A stretch of 37,971 nt of DNA from UBA9926 sp964524295 (GTDB lineage Bacteria > Pseudomonadota > Gammaproteobacteria > Pseudomonadales > Azotimanducaceae), in contig CAZGCW010000012.1 in NCBI GenBank assembly GCA_964524295.1, positions 1 through 37,971 of the forward strand, read 5' to 3'. The position numbers were made by a program, and so were the translations under genes. Under the pieces are notes generated by a model that was not told the origin of the DNA, did not search any database, and saw only the letters and a program-made list of their open reading frames with translations. Shown here one piece after another: positions 25,145-32,691 of the stretch; position 1 is the stretch's first letter, and the number at the start of each line of letters is the position of its first letter.

Positions 25145-26043
25145 GCGTTTGCTGGGGTAATCTTTGTACCAACACCTTCATCGGTGAGGACTTCCAGTAG
25201 AACAGCATGAGCGACCCTGCCATCGATGACATGTGCGCTGCTAACCCCTTGGGCGACTGCATCGAGCGCGCATTGTATTTTTGGAAGCATACCGCCTTTT
25301 ATCGTATTGCTGTTAATCAGTGATGTGACTTGTTCGGCTGTTAAGTGGGAGAGTAATTCACCGTTTTCATTTTCAACACCAGAGACATTGGTTAACAGGA
25401 TTAGTTTTTCTGCATTGAGCTCTTCAGCAATAGCACCGGCAACCAGGTCGGCGTTGATGTTGTAGGTTTGTCCCTGCTTATCAGTGCCAATCGGTGCAAT
25501 AACCGGAATCAGATCACTGTGACTGGCTATATCCAGGACTTCACGGTTGATTCGGATGACCTCACCTACATGGCCGATATCTATTATTTCCGGGGCGGTC
25601 AGGGATGGAGTGGCTTTTTCAATGAGCATTTTCTTAGCTTCGATGAGTGAGGCATCCTTGCCAGTCAGTCCGATAGCCTTGCCACCGGTTTGATTAATCA
25701 GACTGACGATATCCTGATTGACGAGGCCACCTAAGACCATTTGTACGACATCCATGGTTTCACTGGTGGTGACACGCATGCCATCGACAAATTCGGAGTG
25801 AATATTTAATTGCGCCAGTAGATTACCAATTTGAGGTCCACCTCCATGGACAATCACAGGGTTGAGCCCGACCAATTTCATCAGGACAATATCTTTGGCG
25901 AAACTGTGTTTGAGTTGTTCTTCAGTCATGGCATTGCCGCCATATTTGACCACAATGGTTTTGTCGGTAAACCGCTGAATATACGGCAGTGCTTCGGTTA
26001 GCACACGAGCAATATTCAGGGCCTGGTCTATGCTGATGGTCAT
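25141..26043 (-). CDS. argB: Acetylglutamate kinase
   Basis: ArgB phosphorylates N-acetylglutamate in arginine synthesis. I place the start at ATG 26043, giving 300 residues from MTISIDQALNIARVL, because this matches the Pseudomonas-type N-terminus; the open frame runs to 26181 inside dut but that extension has no family character. The substrate and ATP loops are visible as VVKYGGNAM, VIVHGGGPQIGN and GLTGKDASLIEAKK, with NINADLVAGAIAEEL and KGGMLPKIQCALDA later. The length and the N-terminal helix are of the type seen in arginine-inhibited hexameric kinases. It lies 79 bases after dut and overlaps slmA by four bases. No ARG box is evident. Confidence 0.95.
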   Translation of the reverse strand: MTISIDQALNIARVLTEALPYIQRFTDKTIVVKYGGNAMTEEQLKHSFAKDIVLMKLVGLNPVIVHGGGPQIGNLLAQLNIHSEFVDGMRVTTSETMDVVQMVLGGLVNQDIVSLINQTGGKAIGLTGKDASLIEAKKMLIEKATPSLTAPEIIDIGHVGEVIRINREVLDIASHSDLIPVIAPIGTDKQGQTYNINADLVAGAIAEELNAEKLILLTNVSGVENENGELLSHLTAEQVTSLINSNTIKGGMLPKIQCALDAVAQGVSSAHVIDGRVAHAVLLEVLTDEGVGTKITPANA

Positions 26044-26122
26044 GATGGCGTTCTCATAATCTGAAATGATATCACGTTGTGAGATCCTCTCTAGTGGATG
26101 GTTTACCACGATTTGTAATGGG

Positions 26123-26575
26123 CTATTGATTACCGGTTGAACCAAATCCAGCGCCGCCGCGGTCAGTAGTTTCGAATTCATTGACTACTTTGAAGTCGGC
26201 CTGAACAATCGGTAACACCACTAGCTGGGCAATTCTGTCTGCGGGTTCAATAGAAAATTCGCTGTGACCGCGATTCCAGCAGGAAACCATGAGTTCACCC
26301 TGGTAATCTGAGTCAATTAAACCGACCAGGTTACCCAAGACAATACCATGTTTGTGTCCCAGACCGGATCGGGGAAGGATGACAGCCGCATAATTTGGAT
26401 CTTCGATATAAATGGCCAACCCGGTCGAAATGAGCTGGGTTTCACCGGGTTGAATAGTCAGAGTCTCTGGCAGACAGGCACGAAGGTCCATGCCGGCAGA
26501 ACCGCCGGTTGCATAGTCAGGCAAGGGCATTTCCGAGCCAATTTTGTTATCAAGAATGCGGACTTGAATTTTCAT
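26123..26575 (-). CDS. dut: dUTP diphosphatase
   Basis: Dut hydrolyses dUTP to dUMP and pyrophosphate, keeping uracil out of DNA and supplying the thymidylate precursor. The 150-residue protein shows the five trimeric dUTPase motifs: GSAGMDLRA, PRSGLGHKHG, GLIDSDYQGEL, the RIAQLV segment and the C-terminal glycine-rich RGGAGFGSTG that closes over the substrate. Its ATG overlaps the coaBC stop by four bases (ATGA). In pseudomonads algC follows dut at this locus; here only 79 bases separate it from argB and no algC remnant is visible. Confidence 0.97.
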   Translation of the reverse strand: MKIQVRILDNKIGSEMPLPDYATGGSAGMDLRACLPETLTIQPGETQLISTGLAIYIEDPNYAAVILPRSGLGHKHGIVLGNLVGLIDSDYQGELMVSCWNRGHSEFSIEPADRIAQLVVLPIVQADFKVVNEFETTDRGGAGFGSTGNQ

Positions 26576-27795
26576 ATTGTGTGCTTGATGCGTTGGGAAA
26601 TAATGGAGACTATTTTTTGGGATAGTGCTTTCTTGGACATGGTCGGGATATTAATCTTACCGTTATCCCAGAGTATGGTTGTCGCATTCATATCACTGTT
26701 AAAGCCAATTTGGGAGTCAGCAACATTGTTTGCAATGATGAGGTCGAGATTTTTTTCCGTTAATTTCTTGCGGGCGTAGTCTTCAATGTGTTCTGTTTCT
26801 GCCGCGAAACCGACGGTATAGGGTTTAGGCTCACTCGCTGCGACTTCGGCGATAATGTCCGGGTTTTCTACAAACTCCAGCATGAGTGTGCGTTTGCCCT
26901 GGGTGTTTTTTTTGATTTTTTGATTTTGAACCAGTTTCGGTCGATAGTCGGCGACAGCAGCAACGCCGACAAAAATATCTGTTTCAGCCAGTCTGGATTG
27001 AACGTTTTCGTGCATATCCTGTGCACTGACGACGGATACCAGTTCAACACGGTCGGGTGGAGTTTGCTGGGTAGGTCCGGAAACGAGAATCACCTTGGCG
27101 CCCGCATCCAGGGCCGCCTCAGCCAGCGCATATCCTTGTTTGCCGCTACTATGGTTGCTGATGTAACGCACTGGATCAATGGCCTCTCGGGTGGGGCCAG
27201 CCGTTATCATGACCGTTAGACCGGTAAGTTCTCCAGAATCAAATAAAGCACTGGTTGCCAGGGTTAGTTTTTCAATATCAAGTAGTCTGCCGGCACCGGT
27301 CTCTCCGCAGGCCTGGATGCCGTGATCGGGTCCCAGTAGATGCACTCCCCTGGACACCAGTAATGCTTGGTTGCTCTGGGTTGCCGGTTTTGCCCACATG
27401 GCTTGGTTCATCGCTGGAGCCACTGCGACAGGACACTCTGCTGCCAGACAGACCGTTGTCAGAAGGTCATCGCCATGACCACTGGCAAAGCGTGCCAAGA
27501 AATTGGCACTAGCCGGGGCGATTAAGATGAGGTCAGCCCAGCGGGCAAGGTCAATGTGGCCCATAGCAGACTCTGTATCTGGGTTGAGTAAGTCTAGATG
27601 GACTGGATTGCCGGATAATGCCTGCAATGTCAGGGGGGTAATAAACTCAGTGGCAGAGCGAGTCATAATGATTCGAATTTCCGCTCCTTGGTCCTGGAAT
27701 CTCCGGGTTAGTTCAGCCGCTTTATAAGCAGCAATCCCGCCCGTTACACCGAGAAGAATTCTGCGATTTCTCAGTGTCAGCAATGTATTATTCAT
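26572..27795 (-). CDS. coaBC: Bifunctional phosphopantothenoylcysteine decarboxylase/phosphopantothenate--cysteine ligase
   Basis: CoaBC carries out two steps of coenzyme A synthesis: joining cysteine to 4'-phosphopantothenate, then decarboxylating the product. The 407-residue protein has the N-terminal flavin-binding CoaC domain (LLGVTGGIAAYKAAELTR, then DLILIAPASANFLARFASG and APAMNQAMW) and the C-terminal CoaB domain beginning near residue 190 (MITAGPTREAIDPVRYISN, HSSGKQGYALAEAAL). CoaD for a later step lies about 5 kb away. It heads the minus-strand unit coaBC-dut-argB-slmA and is divergent from radC, with a 188-base gap. Confidence 0.97.
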   Translation of the reverse strand: MNNTLLTLRNRRILLGVTGGIAAYKAAELTRRFQDQGAEIRIIMTRSATEFITPLTLQALSGNPVHLDLLNPDTESAMGHIDLARWADLILIAPASANFLARFASGHGDDLLTTVCLAAECPVAVAPAMNQAMWAKPATQSNQALLVSRGVHLLGPDHGIQACGETGAGRLLDIEKLTLATSALFDSGELTGLTVMITAGPTREAIDPVRYISNHSSGKQGYALAEAALDAGAKVILVSGPTQQTPPDRVELVSVVSAQDMHENVQSRLAETDIFVGVAAVADYRPKLVQNQKIKKNTQGKRTLMLEFVENPDIIAEVAASEPKPYTVGFAAETEHIEDYARKKLTEKNLDLIIANNVADSQIGFNSDMNATTILWDNGKINIPTMSKKALSQKIVSIISQRIKHTI

Positions 27796-27897
27796 AACAT
27801 TGTCCCTTCGAGTTCATCTCTTTCGCCCGTTACTTCGCGCATAATCCGGCATCATAAACAGTTTCAGTCGCTATAGCACACTCAGGATTGTTTTCTA

Positions 27898-27925
27898 TTG
27901 TAATCGATGTTTAAGGAAATAGGAT
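27898..27925 (+). promoter_or_regulatory. Weak candidate promoter for radC
   Basis: TTGTAA (27898-27903) and TAGGAT (27920-27925) are spaced by 16 bases, each with four of six consensus matches. It lies 59 bases before the radC ATG. I found no better candidate for either radC or coaBC in the 188-base divergent gap. Confidence 0.22.
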
Positions 27926-27983
27926 CTCAGAGGGTTAGTGGAAGCGCTCTGGGAGGTCAAATGCCGCTAGGAAAGGTGAGTGT

Positions 27984-28601
27984 ATGGCAGCCGAGGCAGT
28001 TTACTATTCAGAACTGGATTTACTGGCGGTGATTCTTGGAGTGTCCCGTGATCCAAAAAGCCTCGATTTGCTCTATGCTCGATTGTGTCGAGAACGGAAT
28101 CTTCAATGGTTGAGAGAAGAAGATTCAGAATCAGAAGTTTTTCCCCTGCCGGTTGTCTGGCGCCAGCAATTACAAGCCTGTTTTGAACTAGTGAACCGTG
28201 TAATTGTTGAAAGTCTCAAGGATACCGATGTAATTCAGGCTCCTCAGGATCTAAAGCGGTTTTTGTTGTATCGACTCGGCCACTTTAAAACTGAACAGTT
28301 TGGCGTTGTGTTTTTAGATTCCGCTCATCACATGCTTGAATTTCAGGTTCTGTTTTCGGGTACGGTCAATTCTGTGAAGGTTCATCCTCGAGTGGTTATT
28401 CAGCAAGCGCTGGCACTGAATGCCAGTGCCTTGATACTCAGTCACAATCATCCTTCCGGATCATGGCGAATTTCAGCCGCCGATATCGCGTTAACAGAGG
28501 AATTGCGCGAACTCGTTGAGAAATTTGACATCCGTATTCTTGATCATATGATTGTAGCGCAGGGCGTAGTAGTTTCCATGGTTGAACGGGGATTACTATA
28601 A
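27984..28601 (+). CDS. radC: RadC family JAB-domain protein with degenerate N-terminus
   Basis: The 205-residue protein has the C-terminal RadC/JAB domain: FGVVFLDSAHHMLEF near residue 106, SVKVHPRVVIQQALALNASA, and the metal site HNHPSG at residues 154-159 followed at the usual spacing by S164 and D167. The biochemical role of RadC is unsettled despite its old DNA-repair name. The N-terminal part keeps SELDLLAVILGV, but where RadC normally has a helix-hairpin-helix with a GIG turn, this protein reads LPVVWRQQLQACFELV with no glycine. It is also shorter than the roughly 220-residue E. coli protein. Start at ATG 27984 has GGAAAGG close upstream. The position next to coaBC and rpmB is the standard one. 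Confidence 0.92.
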   Translation: MAAEAVYYSELDLLAVILGVSRDPKSLDLLYARLCRERNLQWLREEDSESEVFPLPVVWRQQLQACFELVNRVIVESLKDTDVIQAPQDLKRFLLYRLGHFKTEQFGVVFLDSAHHMLEFQVLFSGTVNSVKVHPRVVIQQALALNASALILSHNHPSGSWRISAADIALTEELRELVEKFDIRILDHMIVAQGVVVSMVERGLL

Positions 28602-28604
28602 ACG

Positions 28605-28633
28605 TTGAAAAGGCATCGGGCATCTGGTATAAA
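28605..28633 (+). promoter_or_regulatory. Strong sigma-70 promoter of rpmB
   Basis: TTGAAA (28605-28610) and TATAAA (28628-28633), each five of six, are separated by 17 bases, and a TG at 28625-28626 makes an extended -10. The -35 begins four bases after the radC stop. The bases after the -10 read GTCGCGC, a GC-rich discriminator of the kind associated with negative control by ppGpp. The start point would be near 28640. A small hairpin (CTCC-TGC-GGAG, 28640-28650) would lie at the transcript's 5' end. Confidence 0.7.
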
Positions 28634-28687
28634 GTCGCGCTCCTGCGGAGAGGCTGCGGGATACTAATTAATTGAACGAGAAAGAAA

Positions 28688-28924
28688 ATGTCCAGAGTGT
28701 GTCAGGTCACTGGGAAAAGACCCATTAGCGGAAACAATGTTTCTCATGCTAATAACAAAACGCGACGTCGATTCCTCCCGAATATCCATGACCATCGGTT
28801 TTGGCTGGCCAGTGAGAAGCGGTTTATAAAACTGCGTGTGTCAGCGAAAGGGATGAGAATTATTGATAAACTCGGTTTGGAAAACGTGGTAGCAGATCTC
28901 AAAGCGAGAGGCGAAAGAGTCTAG
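28688..28924 (+). CDS. rpmB: 50S ribosomal protein L28
   Basis: L28 is a small, basic component of the large ribosomal subunit. The 78 residues begin MSRVCQVTGKRPISGNNVSH, with the conserved NKTRRRFLPN, and end in VVADLKARGERV; length is that of E. coli L28. It is preceded by its own strong promoter and a 48-base leader. rpmG follows, but after 150 bases, longer than the short spacer I recall in E. coli. Confidence 0.97.
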   Translation: MSRVCQVTGKRPISGNNVSHANNKTRRRFLPNIHDHRFWLASEKRFIKLRVSAKGMRIIDKLGLENVVADLKARGERV

Positions 28925-28954
28925 GCCTTGAATTGAAGTGGTCGTTTGAGTCCT

Positions 28955-29026
28955 TGTTCATAAATGACTTTAGCGTTCCGGTAACTTTAGGTCGGGTCTT
29001 TTAGGTTATTGATAGTCTGTTCATAA
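28955..29026. repeat. Direct repeats in the rpmB-rpmG spacer
   Basis: The 9-mer TGTTCATAA occurs at 28955-28963 and again at 29018-29026. Between them ACTTTAG occurs twice (about 28967-28973 and 28984-28990). The 150-base spacer holds no convincing terminator. A weak TTGATA/TATAGA pair near 29010-29040 has a 20-base spacer and is too poor to call a promoter. Confidence 0.35.
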
Positions 29027-29074
29027 GTTTGCAGTATAGAGTGCCAAGATTGCTATTAGAGAGGGCAGTTGAAT

Positions 29075-29230
29075 ATGAGAGATAAGATTAAATTGGTGTC
29101 TTCAGCCGGTACAGGTCATTACTACACCACCAGCAAGAACAAGAAAAATACGCCGGACAAGATGGAAATCAAAAAATTTGATCCTGTGGTTCGGAAACAC
29201 GTGCTTTATAAAGAAGCAAAAATTAAATAA
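29075..29230 (+). CDS. rpmG: 50S ribosomal protein L33
   Basis: This 51-residue basic protein of the large subunit begins MRDKIKLVSSAGTGHYYTTS and ends HVLYKEAKIK. The KNKKNTPDKMEIKKFDP segment is diagnostic. It lacks the paired cysteines of the zinc-binding L33 type, so it belongs to the zinc-free form. GAGAGGG lies about eight bases before the ATG. Its last eight bases overlap the end of the hydantoinase gene on the other strand, so no intrinsic terminator can lie between them. Confidence 0.96.
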   Translation: MRDKIKLVSSAGTGHYYTTSKNKKNTPDKMEIKKFDPVVRKHVLYKEAKIK

Positions 29231-31199
29231 TTTCCCTGCGAAGCAATAAGCTGCCAGTCGCAGTCTGCTTCGCCGTCCAGTTCTCCTTCACCCTGGTTAC
29301 CGTGTGGGCCTCAGTAATTAGAATGGGTCCATGAAGGGTATCTTCCCGTTTAAGGTCCTTCCTGCGAATTGTTAGCAAGTCATCCGATTCTTTGAGTGAC
29401 GTTAAGCTGCTGGTTTTCCCGCCTGATAAACGATCCCCAATGAGTGTTTGTTCGTCAGGTAAGGCTATTCTGCTTGGCGAGGATAGTCGCAGCCTAATAT
29501 TGAGAAGTTCTATGGGCTGATTCAATTGGTGTCCGTATCGTGCCTTATGTTGGCGTTGAAATTCTCTCTGGCTGGCTGAGATGGTGGTAAACGGAATGTT
29601 CAGGGTATGAGTCTGGCCCTGATAGCGAAGGTCAAGACTGGCATGCTGAGAAATGTTAACGACCCCCTCCTCAAGTAGTTCTGTGCAGCCGAGCTGGTAA
29701 AGATCTTCCAGCCATTGCTGGATCTGTTTTTCTTCTAATGTCTGCAACAGGCTGAGCTTAGTTTTTACCAGTTCTCTGCCCGGTCTGGCACACAACATAC
29801 CCAGGGCAGACAATACGCCGCTGTTGCGTGGAACCACAGCGGTGCTGATTTCCAGCATTTCAGCGAGATCGCACAGATGTAAACCGCCTGCGCCACCGAA
29901 ACAGGCCAGGGTGAATTGCCTCGGGTCATAACCCCTCTGGATGGAGATGAGGCGTAAAGCCTGAGCCATGTGTTCGTTGGCGATGGCAACAATACCTTCA
30001 GCTGTTTGTTTGGTTGATAGATTCAACTGCTTGCCAATAAGGCTGACTGCGGTCAGCGCTTTTGATTCGTCGATGGCCATGGAACCGGCCAGGAGTTGGC
30101 TGCTGGGCAGGCGTTTTAGAACGACGTTTGCATCGGTCACCGTTGCCTGTGTCCCACCCAGGCCGTAGCAGGCTGGGCCTGGATTGGCGCCAGCTGAAAG
30201 TGGCCCAACCTGTAGTATGCCGCCCTGATCGACATAGGCAATTGACCCTCCACCCGCACCAATGGTATGGATGTCAGCCATGGGAATGGCAATCGGCAGG
30301 CCGGCGATTTGGCCTTGGTTCGTAATTTTGATGTCATCATCGATGAGCGATACATCGGTTGAAGTACCTCCCATGTCGAAGGTAATCAGTTTGTTTGGTT
30401 GAACCTGGTTCCTGGCGGCGCTGAGGCCACCAGCAGGACCGGATAGCAGTAAATTGATGCCTCGTTTTGCTGCCTGATTGGCTGCGATGGTCAATCCAGA
30501 GGATTGCATTATGGTGACAGGGTTAGGGGCTAAGGCTTCGGAGAGTTTATTCAGGTAGTTACTTAGTAAAGGACCCAGTGAAGCGTTCATCCAGGTGGCA
30601 ATACCGCGCTCGTATTCCCGGTATTCCGGTAGCACATAAGAAGAACGGCTGACAAAATAAGCGGAGCTGAGTTTATCTTCGATTTGTTTTTCTTCATGGT
30701 CATTGAGAAAAGAAAATAATAAATTGATAGCAACAGCCTGTGGTTTTACCTGATTGATTTGATCGACGAGGCGGTCCAGTGATGGGCTATCCAGTTCAGT
30801 CAGTAGTTCTCCCTGAGCTGATCTTCTGGTCGCGATTTCGAAAGTGAGAGAATCAGGTAATGGTATAGTCGGTTTGTTGGGTTGCAGGTGATAAAGTCCA
30901 GATCGGGTTTGGCGGCCGATACTTAAAACATCGGCTAGGCCCTGATTGGTGATATAGGCCGTTTTTGCGCCCTTTTGCTGCAGAGCCGCATTAGTCGCAA
31001 CGGTGGTTCCATGAACGATGATAAGGCTGCCGGAGGCCATCATGGCGGTTAGACCTAGATCCTCGATACCCTTGAAAATAGCCTGTTCGGGCGCATCGGG
31101 CGTAGACAGGACTTTATGGGTAGTCACTGTGTTGCTGGCGATCAGAACAAAATCAGTGAAGGTTCCGCCGGTATCAATTCCTAGTAAATTTTTTTCCAT
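29223..31199 (-). CDS. hyuA: Hydantoinase/oxoprolinase family protein, subunit A type (orphan)
   Basis: The 658-residue protein is a full-length member of the HyuA family, the ATP-binding subunit of N-methylhydantoinases, 5-oxoprolinases and related acetone carboxylases. It has the ASKHA-fold phosphate loop GIDTGGTFTDF at residues 7-17, the second one in ITFDMGGTSTDVSLI, HTIGAGGGSIA, and CFGGAGGLHLCDLAEM in the C-terminal half. These enzymes normally need a HyuB partner, but none lies in this window; upstream is mutM on the other strand and downstream rpmG. It lies on the minus strand within an otherwise conserved rpmG-mutM block, which suggests insertion. The substrate is not known. No clear ribosome binding site precedes the ATG. 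Confidence 0.88.
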   Translation of the reverse strand: MEKNLLGIDTGGTFTDFVLIASNTVTTHKVLSTPDAPEQAIFKGIEDLGLTAMMASGSLIIVHGTTVATNAALQQKGAKTAYITNQGLADVLSIGRQTRSGLYHLQPNKPTIPLPDSLTFEIATRRSAQGELLTELDSPSLDRLVDQINQVKPQAVAINLLFSFLNDHEEKQIEDKLSSAYFVSRSSYVLPEYREYERGIATWMNASLGPLLSNYLNKLSEALAPNPVTIMQSSGLTIAANQAAKRGINLLLSGPAGGLSAARNQVQPNKLITFDMGGTSTDVSLIDDDIKITNQGQIAGLPIAIPMADIHTIGAGGGSIAYVDQGGILQVGPLSAGANPGPACYGLGGTQATVTDANVVLKRLPSSQLLAGSMAIDESKALTAVSLIGKQLNLSTKQTAEGIVAIANEHMAQALRLISIQRGYDPRQFTLACFGGAGGLHLCDLAEMLEISTAVVPRNSGVLSALGMLCARPGRELVKTKLSLLQTLEEKQIQQWLEDLYQLGCTELLEEGVVNISQHASLDLRYQGQTHTLNIPFTTISASQREFQRQHKARYGHQLNQPIELLNIRLRLSSPSRIALPDEQTLIGDRLSGGKTSSLTSLKESDDLLTIRRKDLKREDTLHGPILITEAHTVTRVKENWTAKQTATGSLLLRREII

Positions 31200-31359
31200 C
31201 GGCGCAGGGGAATCATTTGTGAAATAATGTCAATGTCAGCAAATAAAGCTGGTTTGGACAGCTTAGGGTAATTGAACAGGCTACTGCAAGCCGCTATTGA
31301 AAACGGGTCATCGTTATAAGAGTTATTAATATTCAGAATCGTTTGTGGACAGGAGCCCT

Positions 31360-32169
31360 ATGCCTGAATTACCTGAAGTAGAAACGACTCGTGCCGGTAT
31401 AGAACCGCACATTCAAGGTCAGCGGATAAGCGCAGTTCATATAAGGCAGTACCAGTTACGCTGGCCAATCCCGCCAGAATTGGGCCAGAGCGTAACCGGA
31501 AAGGTGATTCAAGAAGTAAAACGCAGGGCCAAGTATCTGCTCCTTGATACCCATGAAGGCCAGATTATGTTGCATCTGGGTATGTCGGGAAGCCTGCGTA
31601 TCCTTTCAAAAGAGGTTGAAGCTCAACCTCATGATCATGTTGACTTCCTGTTTAGTAACGGCAAATTACTTCGTTATAAGGATCCGAGGAAATTTGGTTC
31701 AATTTTTTGGTTACCAGAGGGTGAACATAAGCTGCTTCAACATTTGGGACCTGAACCTCTGCTTGAAGAATTTACCCCATCCTATCTTTTTGCTCAGTGC
31801 AAAGGTCGAAAGGTTGCCATTAAGACGCTGATTATGAATGCTCAGATCGTGGTGGGTGTGGGTAATATTTACGCTAATGAAGCGCTTTTTGTTGCCGGTA
31901 TCAAGCCAACATTTCCAGCTGGGAAACTGTCCTTGAATAGATGTACTCGCTTGGTAGATGCGATTAAAGTTGTGTTAGAACAAGCCATTGCTGCTGGCGG
32001 CACCAGTTTACGTGATTTCAGTAAGGAAGATGGTTCGCCGGGCTATTTTCGTCAGGCGCTTCAGGTTTATGGCCGCGAAGGCGAACATTGTCATTTTTGC
32101 GAGAAACCGCTTAATGCCCTTCGACTAGGTGGGCGCGCTACGGTTTATTGTAGTCGTTGTCAGCGTTAG
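31360..32169 (+). CDS. mutM: Formamidopyrimidine-DNA glycosylase
   Basis: MutM (Fpg) excises 8-oxoguanine and formamidopyrimidines and nicks the abasic site. The start is ATG 31360, with AGGAG four bases upstream: this puts the catalytic proline directly after the initiator Met (MPELPEVETT), as the chemistry requires, and gives 269 residues, the E. coli length. A longer frame from 31345 would bury that proline and must be wrong. Other marks are KRRAKYLLLD with the catalytic-loop lysine, MHLGMSG-like LHLGMSGSLRI, NIYANEALFVAGI and the C-terminal zinc finger, CxxC-x16-CxxC. Its last four bases overlap the coaD stop on the opposite strand. Confidence 0.97.
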   Translation: MPELPEVETTRAGIEPHIQGQRISAVHIRQYQLRWPIPPELGQSVTGKVIQEVKRRAKYLLLDTHEGQIMLHLGMSGSLRILSKEVEAQPHDHVDFLFSNGKLLRYKDPRKFGSIFWLPEGEHKLLQHLGPEPLLEEFTPSYLFAQCKGRKVAIKTLIMNAQIVVGVGNIYANEALFVAGIKPTFPAGKLSLNRCTRLVDAIKVVLEQAIAAGGTSLRDFSKEDGSPGYFRQALQVYGREGEHCHFCEKPLNALRLGGRATVYCSRCQR

Positions 32170-32642
32170 CTGATTTTTCCTTCTTTAACAGCCTGGGCAA
32201 TGGCCGGATGAACAAAGTGGCTGATATCGCCGCCATAGGATGCGATCTGACGAACCAGCGTTGACGAGATATAGGAATATTCTTCGGACGGGGCCAGGAA
32301 AATAGTTTCCAATGCGGGGTTGAGCACTCGATTCATGTTTAACATCTGAAATTCATACTCAAAATCAGTTACGGTCCGAATGCCTTTAAGAATGACATTG
32401 GCACCGATTGTTTTTGCAAAATCGACGGTAAGTCCATTGAAGCCTTGGACATCCACATTTTCGATGTGTGCCAGCGCTTGTTTTGCCAAGTCAACTCTCA
32501 AGGCAAGAACACTAGGATCTTTCTGAGGGCTGGTAGCAATACCGAGTATTACTTTATCGAACAGAAGCGACGCTCTTTGAACTAGATCAGCATGACCGTT
32601 GTGAATGGGATTGAATGTTCCCGGATACAATACTGTACTCAT
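32166..32642 (-). CDS. coaD: Pantetheine-phosphate adenylyltransferase
   Basis: CoaD adds AMP to 4'-phosphopantetheine, the penultimate step in coenzyme A synthesis. The 158-residue protein has the nucleotidyltransferase start YPGTFNPIHNGHADLVQRA, with the HNGH form of the (T/H)xGH motif, GIRTVTDFEYEFQM near residue 90, and the late ISSTLVRQI motif. A weak AGAG ribosome binding site lies about 12 bases upstream, inside one arm of an inverted repeat. It may be transcribed from a promoter at the end of rsmD as well as by read-through. Confidence 0.96.
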   Translation of the reverse strand: MSTVLYPGTFNPIHNGHADLVQRASLLFDKVILGIATSPQKDPSVLALRVDLAKQALAHIENVDVQGFNGLTVDFAKTIGANVILKGIRTVTDFEYEFQMLNMNRVLNPALETIFLAPSEEYSYISSTLVRQIASYGGDISHFVHPAIAQAVKEGKIS

Positions 32643-32652
32643 GGCTGTTTAG

Positions 32653-32691
32653 TCTCTGGTTAAAGGCGGAATCATACATGACTACCAGAGA
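32653..32691. repeat. 8-bp inverted repeat around the coaD promoter
   Basis: TCTCTGGT (32653-32660) and ACCAGAGA (32684-32691) are perfect inverted arms 23 bases apart, centre to centre 31 bp, close to three helical turns. One arm lies between the predicted -35 and -10 of coaD; the other lies just downstream of the predicted start point. It could be a paired protein-binding site, or an RNA hairpin on the rsmD read-through message that covers the coaD ribosome binding site. Confidence 0.45.

Noticed and set aside
26788..27219. 143-residue plus-strand open frame opposite coaBC
   Set aside because: Antisense shadow of coaBC with no supporting start signal.
31246..31264. AAGCTG/CAGCTT inverted repeat between hyuA and mutM as a terminator
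   Set aside because: The stem has only six pairs and lies upstream of both divergent genes, where a terminator would have no clear role; the short T-rich run after it on the minus strand is interrupted.
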